A stretch of 64,000 nt of DNA from Liquidambar formosana (GCA_039720395.1 JBBPBK010000039.1:62001-126000), one strand, 5' to 3'. Shown: positions 1 through 12,989, numbered from the stretch's first letter. The notes: generated by a model from the letters alone, not told the origin. A program made the numbers and translations.

Positions 1-998
1 TTAATAGATAAGCATAATTGAAATCTAAAACTACTAAAAGATCATGAAAATAATTTTAAAAAAGAAATAAATTTCTTTTAAGTAGATGAGAATCATTTTA
101 TTATTGGACAAAAAATCACGTGCAATGCACGTGTGTGATACCTAGTTGCTAAAAATGTGACAATTAAGAAAGGATTGCAACAATAGTTTAAAAGAAAAAA
201 AGGTTGGGGAGACACATTCTGATGAAGATCAAACTTCAACAACACCCATTTCATTCAACAAATCAGGTTTACAAGAGAGAAACCTGTGAATTACAAGAAA
301 ATTAGGCTGTTTGGGAGCCTAGAAAGAGCAAGAAAATGCTCTAATCTCAGGGATACAATCTGTTTGCAGAAATAAATATCATAAAACCAAAACTAACAGC
401 TATAGCAAGTCCTATTTATAGGAATCTAACCAGCTAACAAACTTGTAACTACTTGTGACCAATTCTAACTTCTAAGAGTGTAACAATGAGGTAGGAAGTA
501 CAAATGACATAGCTGGTTAATGTTTTTCTCCACTCTCACAACCCATGCAAGGTCTCGTACCTTGAAAATAAGCTTCTTTCTTCGAACATCAGCAGATACT
601 TTATGTTTTGAATTACTTCAATCTTAGCCCTCAGGGAAGAATGAACATCCATCATAAATACAGCCACGTGTCCTTGTCACATGTCTTCTTTGGAAGAGGT
701 AAAGAAGCTTTATCCAAGCCACTTGGAAGCTTAGAACCATGATCACCACATGCACAACCTAATTCACAAAGAAAATAGCCTCTAATCACGACCTCCACTC
801 TGTCTATCTTGGAAATCCATTGCCAAATGGTCTTTCAATTCAAAACTTGAAAAGTGGAAAGTGGAACGCCATGGAAAGTGGAAAATATTCAGATAAACGA
901 GGAGATCTACATAAAGAGTAGCAAGGATGATTAAACTTGCAACTTGACAAAATTTAATAGCTAGCTAAATGCGGTGAGGATCGCTGCACGCAAGAATA

Positions 999-1445
999 CT
1001 ATATGCACGGAGGCGGATTCTGATTGCCGTAACAGACACCCTTGACATTGGCACAAGAGGAAGCTGCAGGTCCTTCCTTGCCATTGTAAGCTAAGTTAAT
1101 GTCCTTGAGCTGAATGTCTTGACATGGTACATTTCTGCTGCACTGAAGGTTAACTGCAAGTTTCGAGCTCGAAGTTCCCCTGATGTTTATGAACCGAATG
1201 TCCTTGATCTGAACTCGCGAGGTGGCCTGTAAAACAACAAGAGATTTCACCAAATTAAATTTACTATCATCAATTTTCTTGCACTTTGGTGCTATAACCT
1301 AAGAAAAAACTAATTCAAATGGCTCGATTGTCATATAGTTCAGTCTTGTGGAATTTATCAACCTTCCGAAAAAACATGTGTCATGTCTACATAATTAGAC
1401 CCAGTATACTAAAAATCAGTTTAACTTGATTTTGTAACTTTTGGG

Positions 1446-1484
<39 letters not shown>

Positions 1485-2936
1485 TGTTGAAAGGAAACAT
1501 TAAAATCGCCAAATTAAGCTAGATTCTTTTAATACACTAGAGATGTAAAATCGAACTGATAAAGGATGGGTTCAAAATGCAGGTATGAAATATTGAAATG
1601 ACAAGAGGTACCTCTGAATTGCAAGAACCAAAGGGGCAGTATTGTTGATCAATGATGATGGGGTTCTCGACACTGTCCATTTTGATGTCATCAAATGTGA
1701 AATCAGTAGCAGTGCTGGGTTGAGAGGGAGCCCATGTTTTGATCCTCAGCCCATTAGTAGTGCCCGAAAGACTACTGATGTTTATGTTTTTGCTTCCTGG
1801 GCCCAATGATATGCAGTCATCTCCCGTGCCGATTTCGGAATCTGAGATCTGGATGCTGCTTGAGTACCCGATATGGATTCCGTCGGTCTTAGGGCTGTCG
1901 GCGGGGGCCAGGATCTTAATGTGATTGATAACTATGTTGTTGCACTTATGTATGTTGATGTGGAAGTATTTGCTGTCGATCCATTTGAGGTTTTCAATCT
2001 TTGAATTGTTGACGGAAGCAAATTTTAGGGACTGATTAAGAAGATAAAACACAAGATGTTAGAAATTTTTTTCTTTTTTTTTTTTTTGGCATGTAATAGG
2101 CAAATAATGAAATGAAAGCCAATTGATTCATAGGAAACTGATACATAGACTGGGTTTATCTGGGTTTTTAGCTTGGATTTGGGTTTACAAACCACTTCCA
2201 CCACATTGATCGTTTTTGGTAAGACAACAAACCCCATTGTGGGCCGCATTCTATTGGACCAGGGCATACAGAATGATTCACAATAATGGCCCATTGCCCA
2301 TTAGAGCACGGGCTGTATATTTTTACGTGGAAAGCATACGAAAAGGTTTCCTAGAAATGGAAAAACGGAGAGGTTGATTTGAAATCAAGAACTTACAATA
2401 GGAAAAGTCTTGCAGTTTCCACTCTTCCCGCACCGGTTGTAGGGCCAACCGGAAGCTCCTTGGCCGTCGAACATGCCGCCGCCACTAATTGCCAATTGGT
2501 CGACATATTGAAAGAGAATCCAATTGTCCACATCGAGCGAGGACCGATCAGTTGGAGCCTTCAAAACCCCTTTCATCAAAAATACTATGGGACCAGTGCA
2601 TGGGCCTTTAAATAAAACAGGGCCCACCATGTATGCTCCCATTGGGATTATAATTGTACTCCCTCCGTTCCATTGACATGCCTCGTTCCATGCATTCAAA
2701 AAGGCCTAAAATAAAAAAATATATACATAAAAAAGTGAGAAAAAAAATTGCTCTAAATTATAAAATTTAACATGGCTATCATAAGTTTTATTGAGATCAA
2801 TTACCTTACTATTATCGGTCCTCCCGTCGGCCACGGCACCATATCTCATTACATCGAAAACCTTGCTTTGTCCTTCAGCTTCACGAGTAATCCACACCAA
2901 CAAAAACATTAACAAAGTAACTCTTTGAAAAGCCAT
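999..2936 (-). pseudogene. Polygalacturonase copy A, in-frame loss of the catalytic-His motif
   Basis: Glycosyl hydrolase family 28 (pectin polygalacturonase), a secreted wall enzyme that hydrolyses homogalacturonan. I infer four phase-0 exons: 2936-2805, 2705-2397, 2031-1612 and 1226-999, with GT/AG borders such as GTAAGT after exon 2. They give an uninterrupted 362-residue product. Residues 1-22 look like a signal peptide, followed by VFDVMRYGAVADGRTDNSK. Motif I is SPKTDG (193-198, Lys in place of the usual Asn), motif II GTGDDC (215-220) and motif IV RIK (243-245). Motif III (CGPGHG..) is absent because 96 bp present in copy B (34667-34762) are missing at 1775/1776. Adding 32 residues would give 394, the normal family length. 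Catalysis is therefore not expected. It is a pseudogene or pseudoenzyme; transcription is unknown. Confidence 0.85.
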
Positions 2937-3026
2937 GCTCTAAACACCTATTTCGTCTTCACCCTCTTCTTCTTGACTTTTTTTCTCTTTTGGTTGAATG
3001 GATTGGATTGCACTGATTTGACTCTT

Positions 3027-3037
3027 CTTATATATTG
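3027..3037 (-). promoter_or_regulatory. Probable TATA box of polygalacturonase copy A
   Basis: On the minus strand the sequence reads AATATATAAG, about 90-100 bp upstream of the PG start codon at 2936. The same motif sits at the same distance in copy B (35832-35841). Position and sequence suit a plant core promoter; no transcription start can be read from the sequence. Confidence 0.5.
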
Positions 3038-3179
3038 TGATTTCATGGATGAAAATGGAATGAAAGAAAATCCCATGATTCTTTCGCAAAGTGCTGTCAT
3101 GATTTTTGGTATTTTTTGGATTTGCGTTGATTACTAGCTTGATTTCGAGATTGACTTTTTTACTTGCTAAATAAAACAT

Positions 3180-4381
3180 GTTACACTTAACGCAAGAGAG
3201 AAAGGAAATAGGAGAATGACTAAATGGTCAGTAGAAAAAAATTAAATATAAATAAAGGGCAAAATTCTTTATTTCCATTCAAAATGGTAATGAATTAATA
3301 ATGGACCTTAATTCCAGAAGAGAGGACCATCTATCATTTTATAATCACCATTTTTACTTTTTTTTTTTTTTTTCTTTTAATCTCACCTAAATGCCTTTTT
3401 CATATACTTTATTTTTAGAGAGATAATTGTGCATGGGTAGGTGAATTAAATTTAAATCATGTTTTTCTAAGCAACGAAAAAAAAATTGGAGAACCATTTC
3501 CCCCCCCCCCCCCCCCCCCCCCCCTCTTTCTTAGCACAAAAGAGAAATATTGGTTAAGTTTTGTTTGATAAGAAAAAAAAAAAAAGAACGGTCTAATAGG
3601 ATTTGGGTGGGGTGAAAAAAAGAATTTTTTTTTACGATAATGGAATAATGGACATTTAATCCTAACTTTCATCTTTTTGGAATTAATTCATTATTGCTAC
3701 TTTAAATAGAATAAGGGAGTTTAGCCATTTTTTAAGAATTACCTTATTTTGACACAACATTTTGTCATTTTCCCAAAGGAAATTTTTTTTTAAAAAAGTA
3801 TGAAAGGGAATTAATGCAAAAAAAATGGGCTAAACGAAGAGGGGAGGACAAGAGATTTCCATGTTTACCTCAACATTTCCCTCTTATTGTACAGATTTGA
3901 AGGCAAAGTTATTGGCTATGACAGGATTTCGGATTTAAATGTATTAGTATCATTTGGTAGGCTTTAGCCCCTAAATTATTTGCTGCCCCTACTATTTACT
4001 TGTTTAGATTTAAATAAAATATTAAATGTTTTTTTAGTAAGATTATGTCCATATTTAATCTTTTTTAGTCAACATTAATTATAGATTTCATGGTTTTAGC
4101 CCCTAAATTATTTGCTGCCTCCACTGATAATCCTTTTATTTATTTATTTATTATTATTATGAGAAACTAATTCTGATATAGACGATAGTCATGGTTTTTT
4201 TTACTTCTAATTGGGCTTTCAAGATCATTGCAGCAAAGCTTAATATTTTTCATTTACATCTAATCATTTATATCATTTATATATCAAAACTATATATATA
4301 TATATTAATTTGTCTAGAGAGTCATGGCACACCCACGACCCATCAGGTGATCACAAATGGAGCTTCACCCTTCTGCACGAA

Positions 4382-4412
<31 letters not shown>

Positions 4413-5302
4413 GGTGAAATTACTCATTAAATTGGAGTCTTGAGCATATAATAATTTAAATTAAAAAAAAAAAAAAAGGAAGAAGAAGAAAACAAGATGG
4501 ACCATGGATCACTCAAATTTTTGCTCAAAATTGGATGACTCAATTATATAATTTACTTCAATTTTGCGCACACATCCCGTCTGGGTGCTATCATATTAAA
4601 AATCATCATTAATTAATGAAATCATCATACAAATCTACTTAAACTTGAATGTCACACATCTCGAGGGAAAGAGTGAATAACCATTAGGAAGGAAAGCCAA
4701 TGATATGATAGTCTAGAAGTATTTGCTTTACTTGCTAAATGAGTGATCTCAAATTCAAGCTTACGAATAACTCATTTGTTGATATTGAGGGAGGTCTAGA
4801 GGTATATAGGTAAATTCTATTGATTGTTCCAAAAAAAAAAAAAAAAAAAAAAAAAACTAGAAAGGAAAGAAAATATGTATCCCACAATTCATCATCATTC
4901 CACATTCATCTACTATGTAAATTTGTAATAGACTAAAGCCATGCATCATTCATCCTAAATTGTGCTACCAAAACTAGGATTCCCTTTCTTTAATCTGCAA
5001 GTGAAAATAGTTTGTTAAATTTTTTCGGAATCGCATTATGCACAAGGATTGGATTGCTCAGAAATCACCCCAAGAAAGAAAAAAAAAATCAGATTTGTTG
5101 GATTTAGACCCTTATAAAATATTCGAATTTTGGGTCATATGGTCAATCTCAATCTTTCACCCTTTTAGAAATTATAAAATTTCAAAAATACTAGTTAATT
5201 CTAATGATGATCTGAATGTGATTTGGATCAATACTCATCATCCATTCTTGTGTGTCACACTCCTAGGGCCAATTATGGCATAAAATCTGAAGGCAATTAT
5301 AT
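3180..5302. other. Intergenic, AT-rich, no gene
   Basis: There is no supportable coding sequence. The stretch holds homopolymer runs, including a poly-C run at 3500-3524, an (AAT)n microsatellite near 4384-4410 and a poly-A run near 4830-4855. It is shared with copy B (about 36000-37890) with length changes in the simple repeats. Confidence 0.7.
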
Positions 5303-5310
5303 ATAAGAAG

Positions 5311-6250
5311 TAGGGGTGTTCGTGGTTCGGTTTGGTTTGGTTTTAGGGTAGATTTCAAACCAAAGCATTATACTTTGGTTTTTTGCTTCCCAAACCAAAA
5401 CCAAACCATACTATAAAAAAACCAAACCAAACCAAATCATGAAATTTCGGTTTGGTTCGGTTCGGTTTTGGTTTTATCCTATCAAGTAGCAACAAATAAT
5501 TGAAAATGGAAAAAATGACTTGCCAAACTTCAAATAAAAATATTTTTAATAAAATCATTACATTAGCAACTAAAAAAAACATTAAACATTATATCAAAAT
5601 GGAAAAGTATTGACTTATGTCAATTCAAGTTCAAATCTCCAATCCAATACATGCTAATATCTCACACAACATTAATAGCTAGTTTAATATATGCCAATCT
5701 AATAAAGAAAAAACAATAAGAAAGTTAAAATCTACAAAAACAAGCCTATTCCGAACGTCTTTCTTCCGGTAGTGTATTACTATTTGAATCTATTACTTAT
5801 TTTGCCCTTATTAGAATAGAAAATTTATAAACTAAGTTTATTTTGAATCTATTAGCTATTCTTCCCTTCTTCTTTTTTTTTTTGATGTAGCATAAAACAA
5901 AAACAAAAACATAAACAAAAAGGTGACAACACTCTTCATCTACCAAAAACAAAAACACCTAAATAAAAGCTAAATTACAGATGAAGAAGAATGATGGATC
6001 AGACTCCATTAGAATAGAAAATTTACAAACTAAGTTTAATATGTAATATATAAATTTATATATATATATATAATATGTTTTTTGGTTTTTTCGGTTTGGT
6101 TTGGTTTTTTAAACATGAAAACAAAAACTAAACCAATTTAATTCGGTTTTCTAAAATTGGAACCAAAACCAAACCTAATGACAAAAAAACCAAACCAAAT
6201 TGGTTTAGTTTGGTTTTTAGTTTTAACCAAAACCATGAACACCCCAACTA
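5311..6250. mobile_element. hAT-like non-autonomous DNA transposon, 940 bp, 8-bp TSD
   Basis: Ends are TAGGGGTGTTCGTGGTT and, in inverse, AACCATGAACACCCCAACTA. An 8-bp duplication ATAAGAAG flanks the element (5303-5310 and 6251-6258). Copy B has an unoccupied site at the matching place (about 37890-37905), so insertion into copy A followed the duplication. The subterminal parts are rich in runs of GGTTTGGTTT and its complement, which give AACC-rich inverted arms. There is no transposase. A relative lies at 24042-24583. The 8-bp TSD and short TIRs suggest the hAT superfamily. Confidence 0.88.
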
Positions 6251-6939
6251 ATAAGAAGGGAAGGTTGCAATGCTATAATTATTGCCTTTTTCCAAATGTG
6301 GGGAGTCCCATTGTATCACACCATAGTAGTTGGTAAGGCTGCAACTTGGGTGAGTTGAGAGGCCATCCCATGCTCAACCCTAAGTATAAAACCCTCAACC
6401 TAATCTCAGCCCAACCTGCTCTTTGGGGTAAGGTTATCTAATCATGCTCAACCCGTGCTTGGCTAGTTGGGTATGGGTTACATGGGTTGAACGAGGTTAG
6501 GTGAAGTTGAATAGGTTTAGGCTTGGTTGAGCAAGTTGGTTTGTTTATTTATTATTATTATTTTTTTATTAAAAAAAATATAAAAAAAAAACCTTCTTTA
6601 AAAAAAATAAATAAATAAAATAAATAGAAACCATTTGAATAAAAATGAATTATTACATATGCATATAAATCTCAAGAATCCTAATTCTATTGATTAACCT
6701 ATAATTGCCAATGGCCTTGTGTCTAATGGCACATCCCATCCCAATAGGGCTGTGGGGTTTGTAGAGGTGGAAATCACTACTACGTGTGGGTGCATGTGTT
6801 CTCTTATTGTTTGGCTAAAAAAAAAAGAAAAAAAAAAAAAGATGAAAGCATCAAAATAATTAAACAACACTTGAAGAATTCAAAACATTAACATATATAA
6901 TTGAGTTCATAAGAAACCATGTTAAAAGACATTATTAAA

Positions 6940-7522
6940 GGGGAAATATCCAAAAACTCCTCAAAAATAAACTCATATCCAAAAACTCCATTAAATTTTT
7001 TTTCTATCCATTTAATCCAAATAAAAAAGAATCATATCCATTAACTCCAATCAGTTAAATTTTTGTTTAGTTAAAAGAGAAGAGTGATTCAACTAAAATA
7101 CCCTTCTTTCACATTAATATGTTTAATGAAAAAATTGCATATTTGACAGAATTTCTACTTTTATCATTTTTAGTGTAATTAAAAAAAAATTAACTATCAT
7201 TAATTAATTATTCTCTAATGTACACATGGGGGAAAGGGAGAAGAAAAAGAGGGAGTGGGAAAGTAGGTATGCAAGTTTGGGAAAAGAGGGGGCAAAAGGG
7301 AAAATTCACTTGAATATGCATTTTTGCCATTAAACATATTATTGTGAAAGAAGGGTATTTTAGTCGGATCACTTTTTTTTTTTTAACCGCAGTAAACAAA
7401 ATTTAACTGATTGGAGTATATGGATATGATTATTTTTTATTTGGATTAGATGGATAGGAAAAATATTTAATGGGGTTTTTAGATATGATTTTATATTTGA
7501 GGAAGGTGTTGGATATTTCCCC
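6940..7522. mobile_element. Mutator-like MITE with long inverted repeats, 583 bp
   Basis: Perfect 12-bp ends GGGGAAATATCC...GGATATTTCCCC extend into imperfect inverted arms of roughly 200 bp. It is flanked by CATTATTAAA (6930-6939 and 7523-7532). Copy B carries the empty site near 38560, with a single copy of this sequence. The 9-10 bp duplication and long TIRs point to a Mutator-like element without transposase. The family member at 11798-12386 has its internal segment in the opposite orientation. Confidence 0.9.
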
Positions 7523-8743
7523 CATTATTAAATGTATTTTAAAAATTATATATAATATAAGTTGTGTTCGGGTTGCCCAACCCTTTTGCCCAAGCCCAAC
7601 CCGAATTGAAATCGAGTTAGGATTCTCCAACCCAAGCCCAACCTAATGTATGGAAAAATATTGCCCAAGCTTTTCCATTAGCTGGGTTGGGTTTGGGATA
7701 GGCTGGCTCAACCTGCCCAAAAATTGCAGCCCTAGTAGTTGGTGATCAAATTTATTTTTTTTAAATCAACACGGGTATATGAGGCCTTTGCCCTAACTAA
7801 TCCTTTGGGCATGTGTAGTCCCTCTGTCCCACAAACACTGAGTATTACAAGCCCTTTGGGCCTGGGTAGCCCCAAAGAGGATCAATGCTTTTGTAAAGTT
7901 TTGAACACTCAAGTTACGCTTCCTAAGGCGCTTAACAATGCTTGACTTGATACTAGGCTAACCCCTAGGGATTGTTGGTGATCGAAGTTACTCCATTATA
8001 GATTAGTTCCTTTTTGTTTTCTTTCGGTTTAAAGTGTCTATTTCACTTTGTTTTATGTTTTCTCTTTCACAATGAGGGTATTTAGAATTTCAGCCCAACG
8101 GCTTGACTAATTCCCTAACATGGGTAGGGTTGTTGCCCAATCTATACGTATTGCTTAGTGCTCAAGAAGCTCGATTGGTGAATGCCCCAAGGTAGAGTGA
8201 AAATTGAACCTCTGATCATCTGCTTCTTGAGGCGCCCATTTGAAGAAGTAAAGAACCACTAGTCCACCCTCAATGTTTTTTTTTTTTTTTTTTTTTTGGG
8301 TGCTAAACACACGTAGAAAACACACACACCACACAAAATGAGGAAGCCCGGTGTCACATATTTGTTCTAAGAGACTACTTTTATTGCAGCAAAGAGCAAC
8401 AAAATTATTTCTAGATAACTAAATCTCAATCTAAATTTGGATTGCCTATAAAAATAATATGTGAATCTCAACCACCCATTTGATTTTTTTCTCTTCTCTC
8501 TTTCAATACAAGCATGATATTATGAGTATGAGCATAATGATCCATATGAACATGAATGAAATGTATGATCAACAAAACGTAAAACCCTAAGATTGCTTTT
8601 GAGTTTTAATCTTCAAAATAATTGTTTTATAATTAAATTCTTTTTTCTTTTTTTTTTTTTTGGTAATCTAGCCTTCTTAATTTTTTATTTTTTTTTCAAA
8701 AAAGGGAAAAAAAGGACCACAGATTTAATATTGATACTTTGAA

Positions 8744-8925
8744 GGGGGAATTTTAGATTGGTTGGGCTACGGAAAAATAATTACAATTGAATACAAATTA
8801 TTATTAACTTCTTAATGAATGAAATTACTACTAACTTCTTAATAAACAACTATTATATAATTTAATTAAAAATGACTACTAATTATTATTATTTTCCCGT
8901 AGCCCAACCAATCTAAAATTCCTCC
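8744..8925. mobile_element. Short palindromic MITE, 182 bp
   Basis: The first ~33 bases (GGGGGAATTTTAGATTGG, then TTGGGCTACGGAAAA) recur inverted at the right end with about two differences, around an AT-rich core. It is present in copy B at 39775-39956 with the same length, so it predates the duplication. I could not define a clean target duplication, so the superfamily is open. Confidence 0.75.
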
Positions 8926-10395
8926 AATTTCAAACGAAAGGTAAAAACCCATCCCAATGACGAACTACTTTGGCTTTAAATCTTTAATTGAAGACAAGTT
9001 TGATCAATTTTGATTTTATATTGTTTGGTAAGTTTCATTTTCCTGTTAATCAGTTTAGTTTCGTTATGAAAATAAGGTATAAATACAGTTTTTTTTTTTA
9101 AATATTTAAAATCTAAATTAATCTAAAAACCAGAAAACAGTTATGGACTAGATTCAAACTGATTCAGTTTTTGAAGTTCCCAAACAGATCCTTCAGCTTT
9201 ATATGGCCTTCTGCTTTGTTTGGTTTTTATGAGGCCCTTGCCTAGTGGGTGAGCCGGCCTTAACTCCCTCTCGCACCTGCTTAGTCAAAATCTAGTAGGC
9301 TATTAAAGGAGGAAGTTAGTTGAAAAATGAAGTTTTTCCTCGTTACCAATTAAGAAATTTAGATACAAAATTTTTATATTGAAAACCACCTCTAAAAGAA
9401 GTGAGACCATTTATGGTAAGAGGACTACATGGAGACACCAAGATTTCGTCATCGGGCCGGGCCAGGCTCTTCAGACTTACACTATTCATCAGGTTTGGCC
9501 ATGAAAGAAATTATGAAGCCCAGGTCCAACCCACGGGCTAGGACTTTTTGGGGTCTCAGGCTTAGGGCCTTGGACCTAAGAAAAATTAACCTACTGCCTT
9601 AGACTACAGGGCCATGAGACATAGAGAAACGACCATTCCGTAACACTCCAATCCCAAAGTCACATTGTCTTTCCCCTCAGCTTTAAAAAACAATCAAACA
9701 AGCAACCTCTGGGCTGCATAAAATTCTGATTGATGCTTAGACAAAGTCTACCTCATATGAAGTTAAATTTAAAGAATTTATTCATCTTAATATGAATTCT
9801 TTTACGCCATTTTATTTTATCCAGGGTCGTGTTCTTTCATAAATTTCAAGGCTGTATTCCATTAAGGTTATGGGTTTTGTATCTCCGAATTTTATTTTAT
9901 TTTTCAAAAAAATAAATAAATTAAATGAGTCCGTTTAAGTTAGAAATCTATTTGTTATCCCTATTACCCCTCCTTCTCCCCAAAAATAAATAAATAAATA
10001 AACTATGATAAAATGAGGATCTTAAACTATTTCCCATGGTAGTCTTTTCATAATTGTATGAAAGTACGACAACAAAAGATAAGGGTCAGGGTATTGCGAT
10101 CACATAAAATACTTTAAGCCCTTTACTTGGTTTACATTTTTTAAGGTTTTATGAAAAATATAAAAAGTTTTTACGAAAACTAATCACGTAGTTTACTATA
10201 AAACATCATTCCTGATAACTTTATCGAATAAATTTTTTTCAAAATCTATCATTTAGGTGGACTTTTTAACCATTTTACATGGAAAATGAAATAAAGATTA
10301 AAGTGTAAACTAGAGGGGCTTACAGTACTTTATAGTGGCAATAATATCTCTCAAAAGATAATCTTTTGGGTGGGGGGTGGGTTTTGCGGGCTCCA
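8926..10395. other. Intergenic, no gene seen
   Basis: AT-rich DNA shared with copy B (about 39957-42290), except that copy B carries an extra transposon at 40525-41314. Reading frames here are short and unsupported. Confidence 0.6.
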
Positions 10396-10945
10396 AAAAA
10401 AAAAGGCCTTCGCAATTTGTCTACAGTTTGCCGTTCCAAAAATTCGACCCCTCAACCCTCTCGAGACTTGAAAGCTTTGGTTCAGAGGAGGTGAAGCGAA
10501 GCTGGAAAACTAATTGCACTCGCCACTTTCTTGGGTCATTAGGCTTAGGTCAAAACCACGCCCCCCCCCCCCCCCCCCCCCCCCAAATTTTTTTTTTCAA
10601 GCAAGAACTTCAAATTCATTTAACAAATACAAATATAACGGCCCACAAAAGCCGAACACCCCCCCCCCCCCCCAAATTTTTTTTTTCAAGCAAGAACTTC
10701 AAATTCATTTAACAAATACAAATATAACGGCCCACAAAAGCCGAACACCAACAGATCCAAGTCCAAATACAAAAAGCTAAGACCTAGACTAAACTTGCAA
10801 GAAAAGAGAAAGCCCAAGATTACAACGCTCAGCAAAAAGTTTTATATGGCTATTCTCAAGATCTAAGGTGACCTAATAATCATCCAACACGAGTGGAACC
10901 AAATTGGGATAATGATGGGGATATCTATGCGAAGTCAAAAAAACT
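10396..10945. other. About 550 bp present only in copy A
   Basis: Copy B jumps from GGCGCCC to AAAAAAATCGATC near 42285, whereas copy A has about 550 bp between matching A-runs. The A-tracts on both sides in copy A (near 10396 and 10938) suggest a microhomology deletion in copy B rather than an insertion in A. The content is not recognised, apart from the tandem repeat inside it. Confidence 0.6.
10561..10749. repeat. Two tandem units, poly-C plus unique tail
   Basis: A run of C followed by CAAATTTTTTTTTTCAAGC and a tail ending GCCGAACACC occurs twice in a row, the second copy from about 10660. The C-run length differs between units (about 24 and 15). The proline-rich reading frames here are products of the C-runs. 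Confidence 0.85.
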
Positions 10946-11562
10946 CGATCTTAATTCCATTATCAGAGGGAGCTAATTAAGAAACACAAATATGTGACAC
11001 AATTACAACATGACACGAACAAGTTGGTTTTGGGATGGACAAAATTTTAGGATTAATTTCATTGTGGGGCAGTTATTGCCACCCCTTAATTTAATTTGTT
11101 CCCCCACTTATTTTAATTTTTCAATGTTTTATGAAAAACATAAAAAGTTTTTATGAAAAGTAATCGCATTCTCCATTAAAAACATCATTTAAATTATACT
11201 TTGCACAAGAAAGTTTTTCCAAAATCTGTTGTTTAAGTAGGTTTTTTGGCAATTTACAGTCTTTGTTTCATTTTTGGCCAAGTAGTTCACTTAAACAACA
11301 AATTTTGAAATTATTCTGTAAAGTTGTTCAAAATGATGTTTTCTAATAAACAGCACGGTTAATTTTCATAAAAATCTTTTATTTTTCATAAAAGCTTAAA
11401 AAATTGAAATAAATAGGTAGTGAAATTAAAATGAAGGGGTCACAATAACTGGTCCCTTTCATAGACCAGGCATGTCCACTTGTCCAACCCAATATCCTGA
11501 GTTGAGCTTGGCAGCTGCATAGGTTTGGATGATGATATCACCATAGAACTTTAGACCTTTCT

Positions 11563-11600
11563 TTCTTCTTCTTCTTCTTCTTCTTCTTCTTCTTCTTCTT
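11563..11600. repeat. (TTC)n microsatellite
   Basis: About twelve TTC repeats. At the matching place in copy B (about 42908-42955) there is instead a T-rich GTTTTTTT-type repeat, so the simple-sequence tract has been replaced or has drifted. Confidence 0.9.
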
Positions 11601-11797
11601 TTCCTTTTTATTTTTATTTTTTAATTTTTTTTTAATCAAAGTCAAGAGCTAAACAATTGCAAAGTTGCGAGCCTTCGAAGTAATGCTTTCACTGGGACGT
11701 ATAGCGTGGATCAACTATCCCTTCATATGTTCTTCCAAGAGCCTTTTTTGCCACTTGGATGTGCGTATAGTGTGGATCAACTAGTCTTTTTCAAATA

Positions 11798-12386
11798 GGG
11801 GAAATATCCAAAACCTCTCTCAAATATAAAATCATATTTAAAAACCCCAATAAATATTTTTCCTATTTATCTAATCCAAATAAAAAAATAATTATATCCA
11901 TTAACTTCAATTAGTTAAATTTTTGTTTACTACGAATAAAAAGGAAAGAGTGATCCGACTAATACCATTCTTTTACGATAATATGTTTAATGACAAAAAT
12001 ACATATTCAAGTGAATTTTTCCCTTTGCCCCCTCTTTTCCCAAGCTTGCATACCTGCTCTCCCACTCCCACTTTTTCTTCTCCCTTCCCCCCCATGTGTA
12101 CAGTAAAGAAGAATAAATTAATGATAGTTAATTTTTTTCTGATTACACTAGAAATGATAAAAGTAGAAATTCAGTTAAATATGCAATTTTTTCATTAAAC
12201 ATATTAATGTCAAAGAATGGTATTTTAGTCAGATCACTCTTTTCTTTTAACAACAGTAAATAAAAATAAACTAGTTAGAGTTAATAGATATGATTCTTTT
12301 TTATTTGGATTAGATGGATAGGAAAAATATTTAATGGAGTTTTAGGATATGAATTTATTTTTGAGGGAGTTTTTGGATATTTCCCC
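11798..12386. mobile_element. Mutator-like MITE, second member, 589 bp
   Basis: Same terminal repeats as 6940-7522 (GGGGAAATATCC / GGATATTTCCCC). It is flanked by a 9-bp duplication with one mismatch: TTTCAAATA (11789-11797) and TTTCATATA (12387-12395). The copy B site near 43115 is empty. The internal CCCTTTGCCCCCTC segment is inverted relative to the first member. No transposase. Confidence 0.9.
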
Positions 12387-12475
12387 TTTCATATATCCTT
12401 CCAAGAGAAATTTTTTCCACCCCGATCAAGAATCTACCGTACGTATTGTATTAATTATGCTGAGGCTGTTGGCAC

Positions 12476-12989
12476 CTCTCCTGTTTCCAATAATGACTTA
12501 GTCTAACACGTATCAAATCTTTATGACTTACTCTAACACGCTCATCTCCTATCTCCAATAATGACATTGTCTAACACGTATCATAAAGACTAACACATAT
12601 CAAATCTTTATGACTTAATCTAACACGCTCATCTCCTGTCTCCAGTAATGATTTCGTCTAACACGTATCAAATCTTTATGACTTTGTTTAACATGCTCTA
12701 CTCCTGTCTCCAATAATGACCTTGTCTAACATGCATAAAATATTTATAACTTAGTCTAACACGCTCATCTCCTGTCTCCTATACGCTCATCTCCTATCTC
12801 CAATAATGACTTCATCTAACACGTATAAAATCTTTATGACTTAGTCTAACACGCTCATCTCCTGTTTCCAATAATGACCTTGTCTAACACGTATCAAATC
12901 TTTATGACTTAGTCTAACACGTTCATCTCCTGTCTCCAATAATGATTTCGTCTAACACATATCAAATCTTTATGACTTAGTCTAACACG
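12476..12989. repeat. Minisatellite, ~68-bp unit, about 7 copies plus fragments
   Basis: The unit begins CTCCTGTCTCCAATAATGAC and continues through GTCTAACACGTATCAAATC to TTAGTCTAACACGCTCAT. Units differ by point changes, one carries an internal duplication and one is only a fragment. Copy B has one unit at about 43206-43272, so the array either expanded in A or collapsed in B. It lies directly upstream of an RNase H-like remnant. Confidence 0.93.

Noticed and set aside
10377..10780. Proline-rich reading frames
   Set aside because: Encoded by poly-C runs in a two-unit tandem repeat.
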